A DNA stretch of 64,000 nucleotides from positions 53,010,501-53,074,500 of the forward strand of contig NC_073637.1 in the NCBI RefSeq assembly GCF_029407905.1, written 5' to 3'. Position numbers and translations under genes: made by a program. This document shows positions 35,688-48,310 of this stretch, piece after piece. Under the pieces are notes generated by a model. It saw only the letters and a list, made by a program, of their open reading frames with translations. It did no database searches and was not told the DNA's origin. Within the stretch, counting starts at the first letter, position 1; the number at the start of each line of letters is the position of its first letter. The stretch comes from Bubalus kerabau (Eukaryota > Chordata > Mammalia > Artiodactyla > Bovidae).

Positions 35688-35898
35688 ACATGCTTAGTCA
35701 CTCATCATGTCTGACTCTTTGTGACCCTTTGGGCTGTAGCCTGCCAGGTTCCACTGTCCCTAGGCTTTTTCAGGCAAGAATACTGGAGTGGGTTGCCATT
35801 TTCTTCTCCAGGTTAACTTCCTGACCCCTGGATTGAACCTGGGTCTACAGTGTTTCCTGAATTGCAGGTGGATTCTTTATCCATTGGTACCTGGGCTC
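35688..35898 (-). mobile_element. Bov-tA SINE, diverged
   Basis: Reverse copy, with tgtctgactctttgtgaccc, then caggcaagaatactggagtg, and a degraded head. Confidence 0.85.
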
Positions 35899-36033
35899 AT
35901 CAACTGAGTTAGTAAAAAATAAAATTTTAAGTTATATTTTATTATGAATGTTTTAATATAGAGAAGTAAAAATGAATCTACGTCATTGTTATTCTATTAA
36001 AGCATAAAAAGATGCTGTTAAAAGACTTGAACT

Positions 36034-38064
36034 TCACAGTGGAAGTGAGAAATAGATTTAAGGGCCTAGATCTGATAGACAGAGTGCCTGATGAACTATG
36101 GTTGGAGGTTCGTGACATTGTATAGGAGACAGGAATCAAGACCATCCCCCAGAAAGAGAAATGCAAAAAAGCAAAATGGCTGTCTGAGGAACACTTACAA
36201 ATAGCTGTGAAAAGAAGGGAAGAGAAAAGCAAAGGAAAGAAGGAAAGATATACCCATTTGAATGCAGAGTTCCAAAGAATAGCAAGGAGAGATTAAGAAA
36301 GACTTCTTCAGCAATCAATGCAAAGAAATAGAGGAAAACAACAGGATGGGAAAGACTAGAGATCTCTTCAAGAAAATTAGAGATATCAAGGGAATATTTC
36401 ATGCAAGATGGGCTCAATAAAGGACAGAAATGGTAGGGACCTAACAGAAGCAGAAGATATAAAGAGGTGGCAAGAATACACAGAAGAACTGTATAAAAAA
36501 GATCTTCATGACCCAGATAATTACGATGGTGTGATCACTCACCTAGAGCCAGGCATCCTGGAATGTGAAGTCAAATGGGCCTTAGGAAGCATCATTACAA
36601 ACAGGGCTAGTGGAGGTGATGAAACACAAGTTAAGCTATTTCAAATCCTGAAAGATGACTCTGTGAAAGTGCTGCACTCAATATACCAGCAAATTTGGAA
36701 AACTCAGGAGTGGCCACAGGACTGAAAAAGGCCAGTTTTCATTCCAGACCCAAAAAAAGGCAATGCCAAAGAACGCTCAGACTACCACACAATTGCACTC
36801 ATCTCACACGCTAGTAAAGTAATGCTCAAAATTCTCCAAGCCAGGCTTCAGCAATACGTGAACCGTAAACCTCCAGATGTTCATGCTGGTTTTAGAAAAG
36901 GAAGAGGAACCAGAGACCAAATTGCCAACATCTGCTGGATCATGGAAAAAGCAAGAGAATTCCAGAAAAATATCTATTTCTGATTTATTCACTATGCCAA
37001 AGCCTTTGACTGTGTGGATCACAATAAACTGTGGAAAATTCTGAAAGAGATGGGAATACCAGACTACCTGGCCTGCCTCTTGAGAAACCTGTATGCAGGT
37101 CAGGAAGCAACAGTTAGAACTGGACATGGAACGGCAGACTGGTTCCAAATAGGAAAAGGAGTATGTCAAGGCTGTATATTGTCACCCTGCTTTTATAACT
37201 TATATGCAGAGCACATCATGAGAAATGCTGGGCTGGAGGAAGCACAAGCTGGAATCAAGATTGCTGGGAGAAATACCAATAACCTCAGATATGCAGATGA
37301 CATCACCTTTATGGCAGAAAGTGAAGAAGAACCTATTGATGAAAGTGAAAGAGGAGAGTTATAAAGTTTGATTAAAGCTCAACATTCAGAAAACTAAGAT
37401 CATGGCATCCGGTCCCCTCACTTCATGGCAAATAGATGGGGAAACAGGGGAAACAGTGGCTGACTTTATTTTTCTGGGCTCCAAAATCACTGCAGATGGT
37501 GATTGCAGCCATGAAATTAAAAGATGCTTACTCCTTGGAAGGAAAGTTATGAGCACCCTAGACAGCATATTAAAAAGCAGAGACATTACTTTGCCAACAA
37601 AAGTCTGTCTAGTCAAGGCTATGGTTTTTCCAGTGGTCATGTGTGGTTGTGAGAGTTGGACTGTGAAGAAGGCTGAGTGCCAAAGAATTGATGCTTTTGA
37701 ACTGTGGTGTTGGAGAAGACTCTTGAGAGTCCCTTGGACTGCAAGGAGATCCCAACCAGTCCATCCTAAAGATCAGTCGTGGGTGTTCATTGGAAGGACT
37801 GATGTTGAAGCTGAAACTCCAATATTTTGGCCACCTGATGTGAAGAGCTGACTCAGTTGAAAAGACACTGATGCTGGGGGAAAGATTGAGGGCAGGAGGA
37901 GAAGTGGAAGACAGAGGATGAGATGGCTGGATGGCATCATCCACTCCATGGATATGGGTTTGGGTGAACTCTGGGAGTTGGTGATGGACAGGGAGGCCCG
38001 GTGTGCTGGGATTCATGGGGTCACAAAGAGTCGGACTCCACTGAGCGACTGCACTGAACTGAAT
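36034..38064 (+). mobile_element. BovB LINE, 2.0 kb, 5' truncated, motif A mutant
   Basis: Starts at cagtggaagtgagaaataga and ends at the CTGAA tail. Pol is broken by stops and frameshifts (frames 36408-36725, 37014-37364, 37402-37851). A TGA stop lies just before motif A, and the motif A Asp codon is CAC at 36990-36992 (Asp to His). Motif C remains YADD. It shares many variants with the copy at 42775-44837, for example ggtcccctcacttcatggca and aacaggggaaacagtggctg. Confidence 0.92.
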
Positions 38065-38122
38065 TTGTAATTTTTAGTAATTGCTTTGTTTTTGATGTTT
38101 AAACTATATTTTTATACACAGA

Positions 38123-38338
38123 TGGGCTTCCCATGTGGCTCAGTGGTAAAGAATGGGTCTGCGAATGCAGAAGATGCTGGAGGCATGGGCTCAGTCCCTG
38201 GGTTTGGAAGATCTTCTGGAGCAGGAAATGGCAAGCCACTCCAGTATTCTTCCCTGGAAAATTCCATGAACAGAGAAGCCTGGCGGGCTACAGTTCATAG
38301 GATCACAAAGAGTTAGACATGACTGAGCATGCATGCAC
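38123..38338 (+). mobile_element. Bov-tA SINE
   Basis: Forward copy, head gggcttcccatgtggctcag, ending gactgagcatgcatgc. Confidence 0.9.
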
Positions 38339-39716
38339 ACTGAGGCTTATAAAGGAATGAATGATTTCTCTGAATCTGTTATTGAAGGTGTAATTTGAAT
38401 TTCCCCCAAATGTTGGTAATGAAATTATGCTGATCTATCTGTATGTTCTAATAATGAGCTCTGTGTGCTAAAAGCTGCATTTGTGAGATAACAAATCAAA
38501 ATTAGGAGAACAGGAAGAATAAACACAACTGAATCTCCTGGAGCTAAAACACAGTACCTTGAATTTATTGGCTGTGTGCTCTAACTGAACCATGTAGAGT
38601 AGACAAAATATTTACTCAGTGTTCACATATATAGATAAACCCTGACTTAACGTTTTCTGGCTGATGTCTAAATCAAAATAACTAAACTGATTCAAATGTT
38701 TTTTGTAAACAAATTTGCATGCAGGCTGCTAATTTGTATGCCAACTTCTAGCTTAATAGTTTATAAAATGATGAAGATGATAAGCCCTCTTAAATGAAGT
38801 TTGCAATAGCAATGTTGATAGGCCCATTTTTGCCAGTATGACTTTATGTTCAGTACTCTTTTCATGGCCTAAAAAAGACTTTCATCTATGAATTCTACTA
38901 GTACTTGAGTGCCCTTTTATCTCTTAAATGTTTTTAAAGGAGGTCAAATAGAAACTCTTAAAATCAATTTTCTGGCAAAGTGCTAGGAAATCTTTAATAT
39001 CTGTGTTAGTCTGGCAGTGTTCATTAATATATTAATAGATGAAAATCATAAATGACATTTTGAACTGAATCTTTAAATATTACCAATGTGTTAAGTCCTT
39101 AGGAATCAGTCATTTTTCAATATTTTGAAGCTCACTACTTTGCACCTGTCATTGCATAGTTTATTGCAATCTGCCCATCTTAGAAAGACTAATTATGTCA
39201 TTCTTTCAAAAGCAAAATTCTCAAAGGCCTCAAAAGAAATTGGAAGATGTTAGACATATTAGGTTACACCTTTTACTTTTTCATATAAATATTTAGTTGT
39301 TTCTATCTTTTTTGTTGTTGTTGTTAAGTCAAGTTTGGTTTATTATACCTTTCATTAAAACAGTATTATTTTAAATCAAATATTATTATATCAACACAGT
39401 TTAAGTTAGGAGTTGTAAAAGATACACTGGTCAGTAGATTTTATTTCCACAGAAAGAACCAGGGACTTATATATCAGTTCTGAGACTTATCCTTCAGCCA
39501 TCAATCATTTATGGAAAGCCTATGTTTGTCATACCCTTGCCTTAGACAATATAAAGAGGAAAATCTAGTCACTACCCTAGAAGTAGACAGTTTTCATAGT
39601 GAAGGGGGATTTATGTGAACATAATACCAAAGAAAACTGTGAAATTGTTTAGTTCTTCTATGATTCTTTTACCATGAAATATCAACATAGCACCTTTGTT
39701 TGCCTCCTGATGAAGG
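38339..39716. other. Intronic AT-rich stretch
   Basis: No gene. 39490-39600 may contain a diverged L2-like piece, not firm enough to list separately. Confidence 0.45.
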
Positions 39717-39985
39717 TGACTGCTAAGTCGCTTCAGTCATGTCCGACTCTGTGTGACCCCATAGACGGCAGCCCACCAGGCTCCGCCATCCCTGGGATTC
39801 TCCAGGCAAGAACACTGGAGTGGGTTGCCATTTCCTTCTCCAATGCATGAAAGTGAAAAGTGAAAGTGAAGTCGCTCAGTCATGTCAGACTCTTAGCAAC
39901 CCCATGGACTGCAGCCTACCAGGCTCCTCCGTCCATGGGATTTTCCAGGCAAGAGTACTGGAGTGGGGTGCCATTGCCTTCTCCG
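39717..39985 (-). mobile_element. BOV-A2 dimeric SINE
   Basis: Two reverse Bov-A units joined at tgcatgaaagtgaaaagtga, in the same structure as the copy at 4657-4930. Short possible duplication tgaaggt at the edges. Confidence 0.9.
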
Positions 39986-41041
39986 GGTGAAGGTAAAAGA
40001 ACCTTTATCTACACATTCTATACATTGTTTTTATCCTATCACAGGTAAGTATTAATATCCTACAGATATTGTTTGAAACTGTCCAATAGGTATCATTTTG
40101 TAATCTAATGTAATGTAATTTTCCCTTGCAATTTTCAGAAAATGTGATTGACTTCCATCTGTTCAGTGAACTTATATGAACTACTTTTTCCAGTATTAAT
40201 TAAGATTCTACATGAATTTTTGTAACAGTGTTTGCACATTTATAAAATAGTTTGTGATCAGAAAATAGTGCTTCTTATTCATTTTTCCATTGTTCCTGCT
40301 TCAGAACTCCTCATAGGCTTCCTACTACTTTTAAATTTCAATTTGTATCTCTGTCCCTTCATTTAGTGTTTGACATGAAATAAGCCTTGAACTAACTTAT
40401 CAAGGTCCACACATGCAAAAGGTAAAATAAATAACTAAATATAACAGATTCTGTCATAGTTTTTTATGTCTTATTTTTGCATCTTTATTGGAGACTTATG
40501 TGTGTTGGGAAAACAGTGTTTCAGTAAGTAGATTATGTTTTGTTTTGCTTTGTTTTTTGATCTGTGATTTAAAGAGCAATAGAAGGATCAATGAATGGTT
40601 ATACTGAAATGCAGTCATTTGATGAAATTCTGGCATTGGATCAATGACAATTTTGCTACATAGAAGTTAAGTAGAATGATGTATCTTTACAAGGTTAAGA
40701 CATTCACCAAATTTATCTTGTATTTTATAATTTCCTCATTCCCCTTATGTTGAATTCTTTGAAGATTCATATTATTTTAATATTAATATTTGCATCAACA
40801 TCCTACTTCAAAATTGCCATCTTCCTTTCCCTTTCCACATTCTCACTTCTTTGTGATCTAATGATTTAATGTGTAAGAAACAGATTTAATATTTATTAAT
40901 ACAGCAAATATTAATGTTGTTTTCTATTTCTAATTTTTAAAATATCAACAATTAATGTAAGACCAAAACTAAACATGTCTATTGTCTATGTAAATTCATT
41001 ACACTCTGATTACTTTAGCAAAAAAAAAAAAGTAAATTTAA
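39986..41041. other. Intronic AT-rich stretch
   Basis: No gene or recognised repeat. Confidence 0.45.
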
Positions 41042-41426
41042 AAGCTTGAGATGATTATTGTTACCATCTTTCTGTGTGAGACAGCAAAAGAGACACAGCT
41101 GTATAGAACAGTCTTTTGGACTCTGTGGGAGAGGGTGAGGTTGGGATGATTTGGGAGAATGGCATTGAAACATGTATAATATCATATGTGAAATGAATCG
41201 CCTGTCCAGGTTCGATGCATGATACAGGATGATTGGGTCTGGTGCACTGGGATGATCCAGAGGGATGGTATGGGGAGGGAGATGGGAAGGGGGTTCAGGA
41301 TGGGGAACACGTTTACAGCTGTGGCGGATTCATGTTGATATATGGCAAAACCAATACAATATTGTAAAGTAATTAGCCTCTAATTAAAATAAATAAATTT
41401 ATATTTAAAAAACAAGCTTGAGATGA
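41042..41426 (+). mobile_element. Ruminant L1 3' end with 13-bp target duplication
   Basis: 41055-41413 is a 5'-truncated L1 3' UTR (gacttgg-type core ttttggactctgtgggagag, then ggtatggggagggagatggg, A-rich tail). The repeat aagcttgagatga at 41042-41054 and 41414-41426 is perfect, so the insertion is fairly recent. Confidence 0.93.
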
Positions 41427-41791
41427 AAAGGCTTTAGGTAATATAAATTGTTTTACTTAACTTGATGCAATTAAAGGAAGGATTCCTACGTATACCACAA
41501 TAAATTTCCAACACTCTCCACAATACACTCTCCATTTAGCTTCATGTATTGAAATTCCAAGCTAATACATGGGAGATAATTCGCAGAATATGCTGACTTG
41601 GTTCCATCAACCCTGCAAAACCCATAACTAAGATCCTCCCTTTCTTTAACCTCACAAAGAAAGGTGTGGTCCCTTTATATTTCTCAAAACTATATTTTAC
41701 AAACATACAAATCTGCATTGCCTTTCCATTCATTTGGTTTTTCCTTCTTAAGTTCCAGTCTGTTTCTTTCAAGCAATTATTGGCAATTCAC
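41427..41791. other. Intronic spacer
   Basis: No feature recognised. The minus-strand frame at 41542-41772 has no known domain. Confidence 0.45.
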
Positions 41792-42457
41792 ATACTATAT
41801 AATGTCCCATCACTTTATGGCAAATAGATGGGGAAACAGTGACAGACTTTTTTTTTGGGGGGGGCTCCAAAATCACTGCAGATGGTGACTACAGCCATTA
41901 AATTAAAAGAAGCTTTATCCTTGGAAGAAAAGTTATGACCCACTTAGACAGTATAGTAAAAAGCAGAGATAATTTGCCAAAAAAGGTATGTCTAGTCAAA
42001 GCTATGGTTTTTTCCATAGTCATGTATGGATGTGAGAGTTCGGCTATAAAGAAAGCTGAGTGCTGAAGAATTGATGCTTTTGAACTGTAGTGTTGGAGAA
42101 GACTCTTGAGAGTCCCTTGGACTGCAAGGAGATCCAATCAGTCCATCCTAAAGGAAATCAGTCCTGAATATTCATTGGAAGGACTGATGCTGAAGCTGAA
42201 ACTCCAATACTTTGGCCACCTGATGCAAAGAGCTGACTCATTTAAAAAGATCCTGATGTTGGGAAACATTGAAGGCTAGAGGAGAAGGGGATGACAGAAT
42301 GTGAGGTGGTTGCATGGCATCACCGACTCAATGGACATGAGTTTGAGTAAATTCTGGGAGCTGGTGATGGACAGGGAGGCCTGGCATGCTGCAGTCCATG
42401 GGGTCACAAAGAGTCAGACACAACTGAGAGACTGAACTGAACTGATACTGTATAATG
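41792..42457 (+). mobile_element. BovB LINE 3' fragment with target duplication
   Basis: 41805-42444 covers the last part of pol and the tail. atactatataatg (41792-41804) and atactgtataatg (42445-42457) match at 12 of 13. The coding part has many stops. Confidence 0.9.
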
Positions 42458-42766
42458 ATATGGTCCTGTAACATAGACTTTGCTTAAAATGCAGTGATGA
42501 AGCTCTCAAGCTGGCTTGTTTATACAAAAGAGAATCTCAGAGAAGCCACCTGTAAGATGTACAGCTAGACTTCATGAAAACCATGAAAATGGATATAATT
42601 AGACTGACAAAGGGTTCCAACAAGTGATCTTTGCCTACGTAACAAGTTCTGAGAAGGGTGTTTTGATAAAAGAACAGCTCTTACTTACATTTCAGTATTT
42701 TTTAAACCCCAAATGCAATCAGTAAAATTTTGTTGATACTGAATAAACAGAAATAAAATATGAAGT

Positions 42767-44845
42767 ATACGCATCAAATCCCTTATAACTCTACACTGGA
42801 AGTGAGAAATAGATTTAAGGGACTAGATCTGATAGACAGAGTGCCTGATGAACTATGGGCAGATGTTCCTGACATTGTACAGGAGACAGGAATCAAGACC
42901 ATCCCCAAGAAAAAGGTGTGAAAAAGCAAAATGGCTGTCTGAGGAGGTCTTACAAATAGCTGTGAAAGGAAGAGAAGTGAAAAGCAAAGGAGAAAAGGAA
43001 AGATATATCCATTTGAACGCAGAGTTCCAAAGAATAGCAAGGACAGATAAAAAGCCTTCCTCAGCAATCAATGCAAAGAAATTGAGGAAAACAATAGAAT
43101 GGGAAAGACTAGAGATCTCCTCAAGAAAATTAGAGATACCAAGGGAATATTTCATGCAAAGATGGGCACAATAAAGGACAGAAATGGTATGGACTTAACA
43201 GAAGCAGAAGATATTAAGAAGACGTGGCAAGAATACAAAGAAGAACTGTATAAAAAAGATCTTCACAACCCAGATAATCACGATGGTGTGTTCACTCACC
43301 TAGAGCCAGACATCCTGGAATGTGAAGTCAAGTGGGCCTTAGGAAGCACCACTACAAACAAAGCTAGTGGAGGTGATGGAATTCCAGTTGAACTATTTCA
43401 AATCCTGAAAGATGATGCTGTGAAAGTGCTGCACTCAATATACCAGCAAATTTGGAAAACTCAGGAGTGGCCACAGGACTGGAAAAGGCCAGTTTTCATT
43501 CCAGACCCAAAGAATGGCAATGCCAAAGAATGCTCAGACTACTGCACAATTGCATTCATCTCACACGCTAGTAAAGTAATGCTCAAAATTCTCCAAGCCA
43601 GGCTTCAGCAATACATGAACCGTGAACTTCCAGATGTTCACTCTCGTTTTAGAAAAGGAAGAGGAACCAGAGATCAAATTGCCAACATCTGCTGGATCAT
43701 GGAAAAAGCAAGAGAATTCCAGAAAAACATCTATTTCTGCTTTATTCACTATGCCAAAGCCTTTGACTGTGTGGATCACAATAAACTGTGGAAAATTCTG
43801 AAAGAGATGGGAATATCAGACCACCTGGCCTGCCTCTTGAGAAACCTGTATGCAGGTCAGGAAGCAACAGTTAGAACTGGACATGGAATGGCAGACTGGT
43901 TCCAAATAGGAAAAGGAGTATGTCAAGGCTGTATATTGTCACCCTGCTTTTATAACTTATATGCAGAGCACATCATGAGAAATGCTGGGCTGGAGGTAGC
44001 ACAAGCTGGAATCAAGATTGCCAGGAGAAATATCAATAACCTCAGATATGCAGATGACACCACCCTTAGGGCAGAAAGTGAAGAAGAACTAAAGAGCCTA
44101 TTGATGAAAGTGAAAGAAGAGAGTGAAAACGTTTGCTTAAAGCTCAACCTTCAGAAAACTAAGATCATGACATCCGGTCCCCTCACTTCATGGCAAATAG
44201 ATGGGGAAACAGGGGAAACAGTGGCTGACTTTATTTTTCTGGGCTCCAAAATCACTGCAGATGGTGATTGCAGCCATGAAATTAAAAGATGCTTACTCCT
44301 TGGAAGGAAAGTTATGAGCACCCTAGACAGCATATTAAAAAGCAGAGATATTACTTTGCCAACAAAAGTCTGTCTAGTCAAGGCTATGGTTTTTCCAGTG
44401 GTTATGTATGGATGTGAGTTTTGGACTGTGAAGAAAGCTGAGGGCTGAAGAATTGATGCTTTTGAACTGTGGTGTTGTAGAAGACTCTTGAGAGCCCCTT
44501 GGACTCCAAGGAAATCCGAACAGTCCATCCTAAAGGAGATCCGTCCTGGGTATTCTTTGGAAAGACTGTTGAAGATGTTGAAGCTGAAACTCCAAATCTT
44601 TGGCCACCTGATGCAAAAAGCTGACTCATTGGAAAAGACGCTGATGCTGGGAAAGATTGAGGGCAGGAGGAGAAGGGGACAACAGAGGATGAGAAGGTTG
44701 TATTTCATCACCGACTCAATGGACATAGGTTCGGATAGACTCTCGGAGTTGGTGATGGATAGGGAGGCCTGGTGTGCTGCGGTTCTTGGGGTCGCAAAGA
44801 GTCGGACATGACTGAGAGACTGAACTGGACTGATTTGATACGTAT
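42767..44845 (+). mobile_element. BovB LINE, 2.1 kb, 5' truncated, motif A mutant
   Basis: Body 42775-44837, starting at the pol segment caaatcccttataactctac and ending with a CTGAA/CTGGA tail. Possible short duplication atacgcat / atacgtat (7 of 8) at 42767-42774 and 44838-44845. It belongs to the same variant lineage as 36034-38064 but has different flanks and start. Confidence 0.9.
42848..44811 (+). pseudogene. BovB reverse transcriptase remnant with Asp to His in motif A
   Basis: Three frames cover pol: 42848-43174, 43099-44448 (449 codons) and 44488-44811. A one-base loss near 43050 separates the first two. A TGA at 44446-44448 (consensus arginine codon region) ends the second. The long frame keeps the RT fold in order: FIPDPKNGNAKECSDY, a GFRKGRGTRDQ-like stretch with RFRKGRG, motif A FIHYAKAFDCVD, motif B GVCQGC and motif C YADD. 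The catalytic aspartate of motif A is histidine (codon 43747-43749), so even an intact frame should be inactive. Confidence 0.88.
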
Positions 44846-44897
44846 TTTTATGAATTATATATTTCAGCACACATTTAAGCACAAATCTCAGAATTTA

Positions 44898-45108
44898 AGC
44901 TTCCCTGATGTCTCAGTGGTAAAGAATCCGACTGCCAATGCAGGAGACACAGGTTTGTTCCCTGAGTCTGGAAGATCTGCTGGAGAAAGAAATGGCGATC
45001 CACTCCAGTATTCTTGCCTGGGAAATCCATGAACAGAAGAATCTGTCAGATTACTGTCCATAGGGTCACAAAAGAGTCAGATACGATGTAGAGACTAAAC
45101 AACAAACA
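44898..45108 (+). mobile_element. Bov-tA SINE, diverged
   Basis: Forward copy, head gcttccctgatgtctcagtg, ending gactaaacaacaaacag. Confidence 0.87.
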
Positions 45109-45344
45109 GTAATTCACAATTTATGAATTCTGCTTCCTATATCATTATTTCATTCTTATGATAGCTTTTTTTTTCTCTAAGTACATGTAAAAACACTGAA
45201 GTGTTTTTACAGTCAGATTAGTTATTACTTCTGATTCTCCATTTCTTTTCTCATCTTTAGGACAGAAAAAGAAACATTTTCATTGTCCACACTTATGAAC
45301 TGTGACTGTCTCTCATGCAAGCACCTCAACCTTGAGTGATAGAT

Positions 45345-45425
45345 TTAGCTCCTTTTTAGATCTGAGGAAGCAACTTAGAAAGGAAAGTAGCTAGCAAGTG
45401 GAGAAAACTGCGTTCAAACCAGGCA
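45345..45425 (-). mobile_element. Possible MIR fragment
   Basis: gctagcaagtggagaaaact and neighbouring bases resemble the reverse MIR core. Short and diverged. Confidence 0.35.
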
Positions 45426-45733
45426 TGCCCAACTCAAAACCCTTGCTCTTTTCATCTACCAAACAGAATTGCATCAACTTTTAGGGGAAAAGCAATCCAA
45501 AGATTCAGATAAATTTTGAATTATTTCCAGGGTTTAACGTTTCTTTTCTGGAGTATTTCTGAATGTAGAGCAATTTATTTTAAATGGTGCAAAATGAAAG
45601 AAAGGCAATAGAAACAGAGAAAGCCAAGGGTAACAATTCAGAAAGTTCAGACCCCATGTTGCCAGAATCCTTTATTAAGTTATCATTTGCTGCTAGAATG
45701 AAGAAATAAAAGTATGTATGTAAATATGTATAT

Positions 45734-45940
45734 AGGGCTTCCCAGGTGGCACTAGTGGTAAAGACACCACCTGTCAATGCAGAGGATGTAAGAGATGTGG
45801 GTTTGATCCCTGGGCCAGGAAGAACACCTGGAGAACGAATGGCAACCCATTCCAGTATTCTCTCCTGGAGAATCCCATGGATAGAGGAAACAGCTATGGT
45901 CCATGGGGTCACAAAGAGTTGGACATGACTGAAGCGACTT
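45734..45940 (+). mobile_element. Bov-tA SINE
   Basis: Forward copy, head gggcttcccaggtggcacta, ending acatgactgaagcgacttgg. Confidence 0.9.
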
Positions 45941-46194
45941 GGCATATATGTACAGGAAGTCCTTAGGTGCTATGACATTATAGTTAGGAATTATGTTTAG
46001 TATACCTGAAGCAGTACTTTTTTCTTTCTACAAATTAAAATAGATAGTGTATGTATAAGGTCTCATTTCATATTTACTTATATTCTTTATTTTTAATAGC
46101 ACAGACTTCATGGAAAACTGTGAATTTATTTTTTAGAAGTGCAAAAATATGAAATATATTTTGTTAACTAATGACTCCTATTCTGTAAAAAGGA

Positions 46195-46305
46195 AAATGT
46201 CAAAAATCTTAAGTCACCCAGCATGGGATCTCCATGCCTTAATAAGTACTTTCTAAACAGAGTAGGCACTCAATAAATATTTGCAGGCTTGAATTGGATT
46301 ATAGT
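46195..46305 (+). mobile_element. L2/MIR-type 3' end fragment
   Basis: gagtaggcactcaataaata is the common 3' end of L2/MIR repeats. Limits uncertain. Confidence 0.5.
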
Positions 46306-46764
46306 TAATTGAATTCATTCATTTAGTTTAGGTCCAATCTATACTGAGAAAAATCAATCTATATTGCCCTAATCTTTCAGCTGTTATCCACGTCACATGA
46401 CTCTAACTCCATTGATGATGGCTGCTGATATCCATTTGGAATGTTTTGTAGAATACAAAATAACTTATAAGAATGCTGTATATTTAGTTTATAAAAGTAT
46501 GAATCACCTTTGTTCCTTTCACATTTGAACATATGAGCCAGTTGCTTTTACTCAAATGTTTTGTACTAAAGTCCCTTATCTCAAACTCTCATTGCTTCCA
46601 TTTGCATTACAGTAAGAACCCAAAGAATTACTGAGCCCTGATAAATTACCATTGCTATCAAAAATGGCAGTGTTCATTGTGAGGTCCCTTTAGCACATAT
46701 TTTCAAATAATACTCAATACATCAGAGAGCAAATTAATTTGGAAATATTATAATTATTCTCAGT

Positions 46765-46935
46765 CTCTAAACTGATAGGATCGAACATGAATTCTAATCC
46801 CAGCTAAAAACTGGCAAAATGACCTTAAGCACCATCTTGCCTTTAGGTGCAGTTTACTCATCTTTTATATTCTCTGTAATAAAAGCATATGCATCAGTAT
46901 CAGAAAGCACTTTATACATTGCCACTAATAATGAG
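46765..46935 (+). mobile_element. Possible MIR fragment
   Basis: Order of aattctaatcccagct, tgaccttaagcaccatct, tttactcatctttt and a terminal agcactttatacat resembles MIR. Diverged. Confidence 0.45.
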
Positions 46936-47202
46936 TACTGCAACACTAACTGCTATATTATTTATTTGAAAATAATCTAAACACATTACTTCAATTTATC
47001 CAAAAACATTAATATAAATAAAAGATGACACATCGCTCAAACATGTAATGTCAGGTTTTACGTCTTCTTTTGTTTTCGTTAGGATAACATGGTATTCAAG
47101 ATTAGCCTTGAGGTAGATGCTCTTTTCTGTCATCAGGCTCCTTGATAAAGTGAGTAATCACACCCTAACCACAAATAATTGGTTTTGTAAATCAACTTTA
47201 GC

Positions 47203-47489
47203 TACATATTGCTGCTAAGTCACTTCAGTCATGTCCGACTCTGTGCGACCCCATAGACGGCCGCCCACCAGGCTCCCCTGTCCCTGGGATTCTCCAGGCA
47301 AGAACACTGGAGTGGGTTGCCATTTCCTTCTCCAATGGATGAAAGTGAAAAGTGAAAGTGAAGTCGGTCAGTCGTGTCTGACTCTTTGCGACGCCACGGA
47401 CTGCAGCCCACCAGGCTCCTCCATCCATGGGATTTTCCAGGCAAGAGTACTGGAGTGGGGTGCCATCGCCTTCTCCAAGATACATATTG
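47203..47489 (-). mobile_element. BOV-A2 dimeric SINE with target duplication
   Basis: Reverse dimer 47212-47480. tacatattg at 47203-47211 and 47481-47489 is perfect (9 bp). Little divergence from BOV-A2. Confidence 0.92.
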
Positions 47490-47934
47490 GAATTTGTTAA
47501 ATGTATATTCTTTGCAATGAAAAAATTAAAATATGGTCTTTATACCTGTTTAAAGTTTTAATTAAAAAATAAATATTAAACTTTATTGATTATTTTCTTG
47601 GATTATATATCTAATTACATATATATATTCTATTTGTCTCTGTTAAAGTGTTGAAATGTATTAATTATTTCTCCTGAGTAGTGGCCAGCCTTGCAACCTT
47701 GGGATAAACCCTGGTTAACCCTAGTTGGCACATTCTTTCACACATGATTATGTTCTATTTGCCAATGTTTGGTTCATTTTTGTCTCTGGATTCATTAATA
47801 AACATTTTTTTTTGTTCTTAGAAATTTAGAGTATGAAAATCTTATTTCTTTAAATTATTTCCTAATAAGCTTTTTTCTTTCTAATCATATTTTGCTTAGT
47901 TTTGGCACCTCATAAAACTGTTCATGGGCTTCCT

Positions 47935-48118
47935 TGGTGGCTCAGACAGTAAAGAATCTGCCTGCAATGCGGGAGACCTGGGTTTGATCCCTGGGTTGAG
48001 GAGATCCCCTGGAGAAGGGGATGGCAAACCACTCCAGTATTCTGGCCTGGAGAATTCCATGGACAGCATAGTCCATGAGGTCGCAAAGAGTCGGACATGA
48101 CTGAGGGACTTTCACTTT
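47935..48118 (+). mobile_element. Bov-tA SINE
   Basis: Forward copy with a well-kept head (gggcttccttggtggctcag) and a small deletion in the tail before catagtccatgaggtcg. Confidence 0.9.
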
Positions 48119-48310
48119 CATTTTAATGAAATTTTTGTATTTTTGTTTGTATTCATTTATATAATATATAATATAATATAATTAATATTATATTCATGCT
48201 TCCAATTACATTATTTTTTTAGTCTTACTACTTCCATGTTTGTTTTTCTGTCTTCTGAACTCAGGAAGAGACATTTCACTGTTTGTTTTTTTCTTTCTTT
48301 ATGTCTTGCT

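Noticed and set aside
36034..44837. The two similar BovB copies as a segmental duplication
   Set aside because: Their starts, ends and flanking sequences differ, so separate insertions from one lineage fit better.
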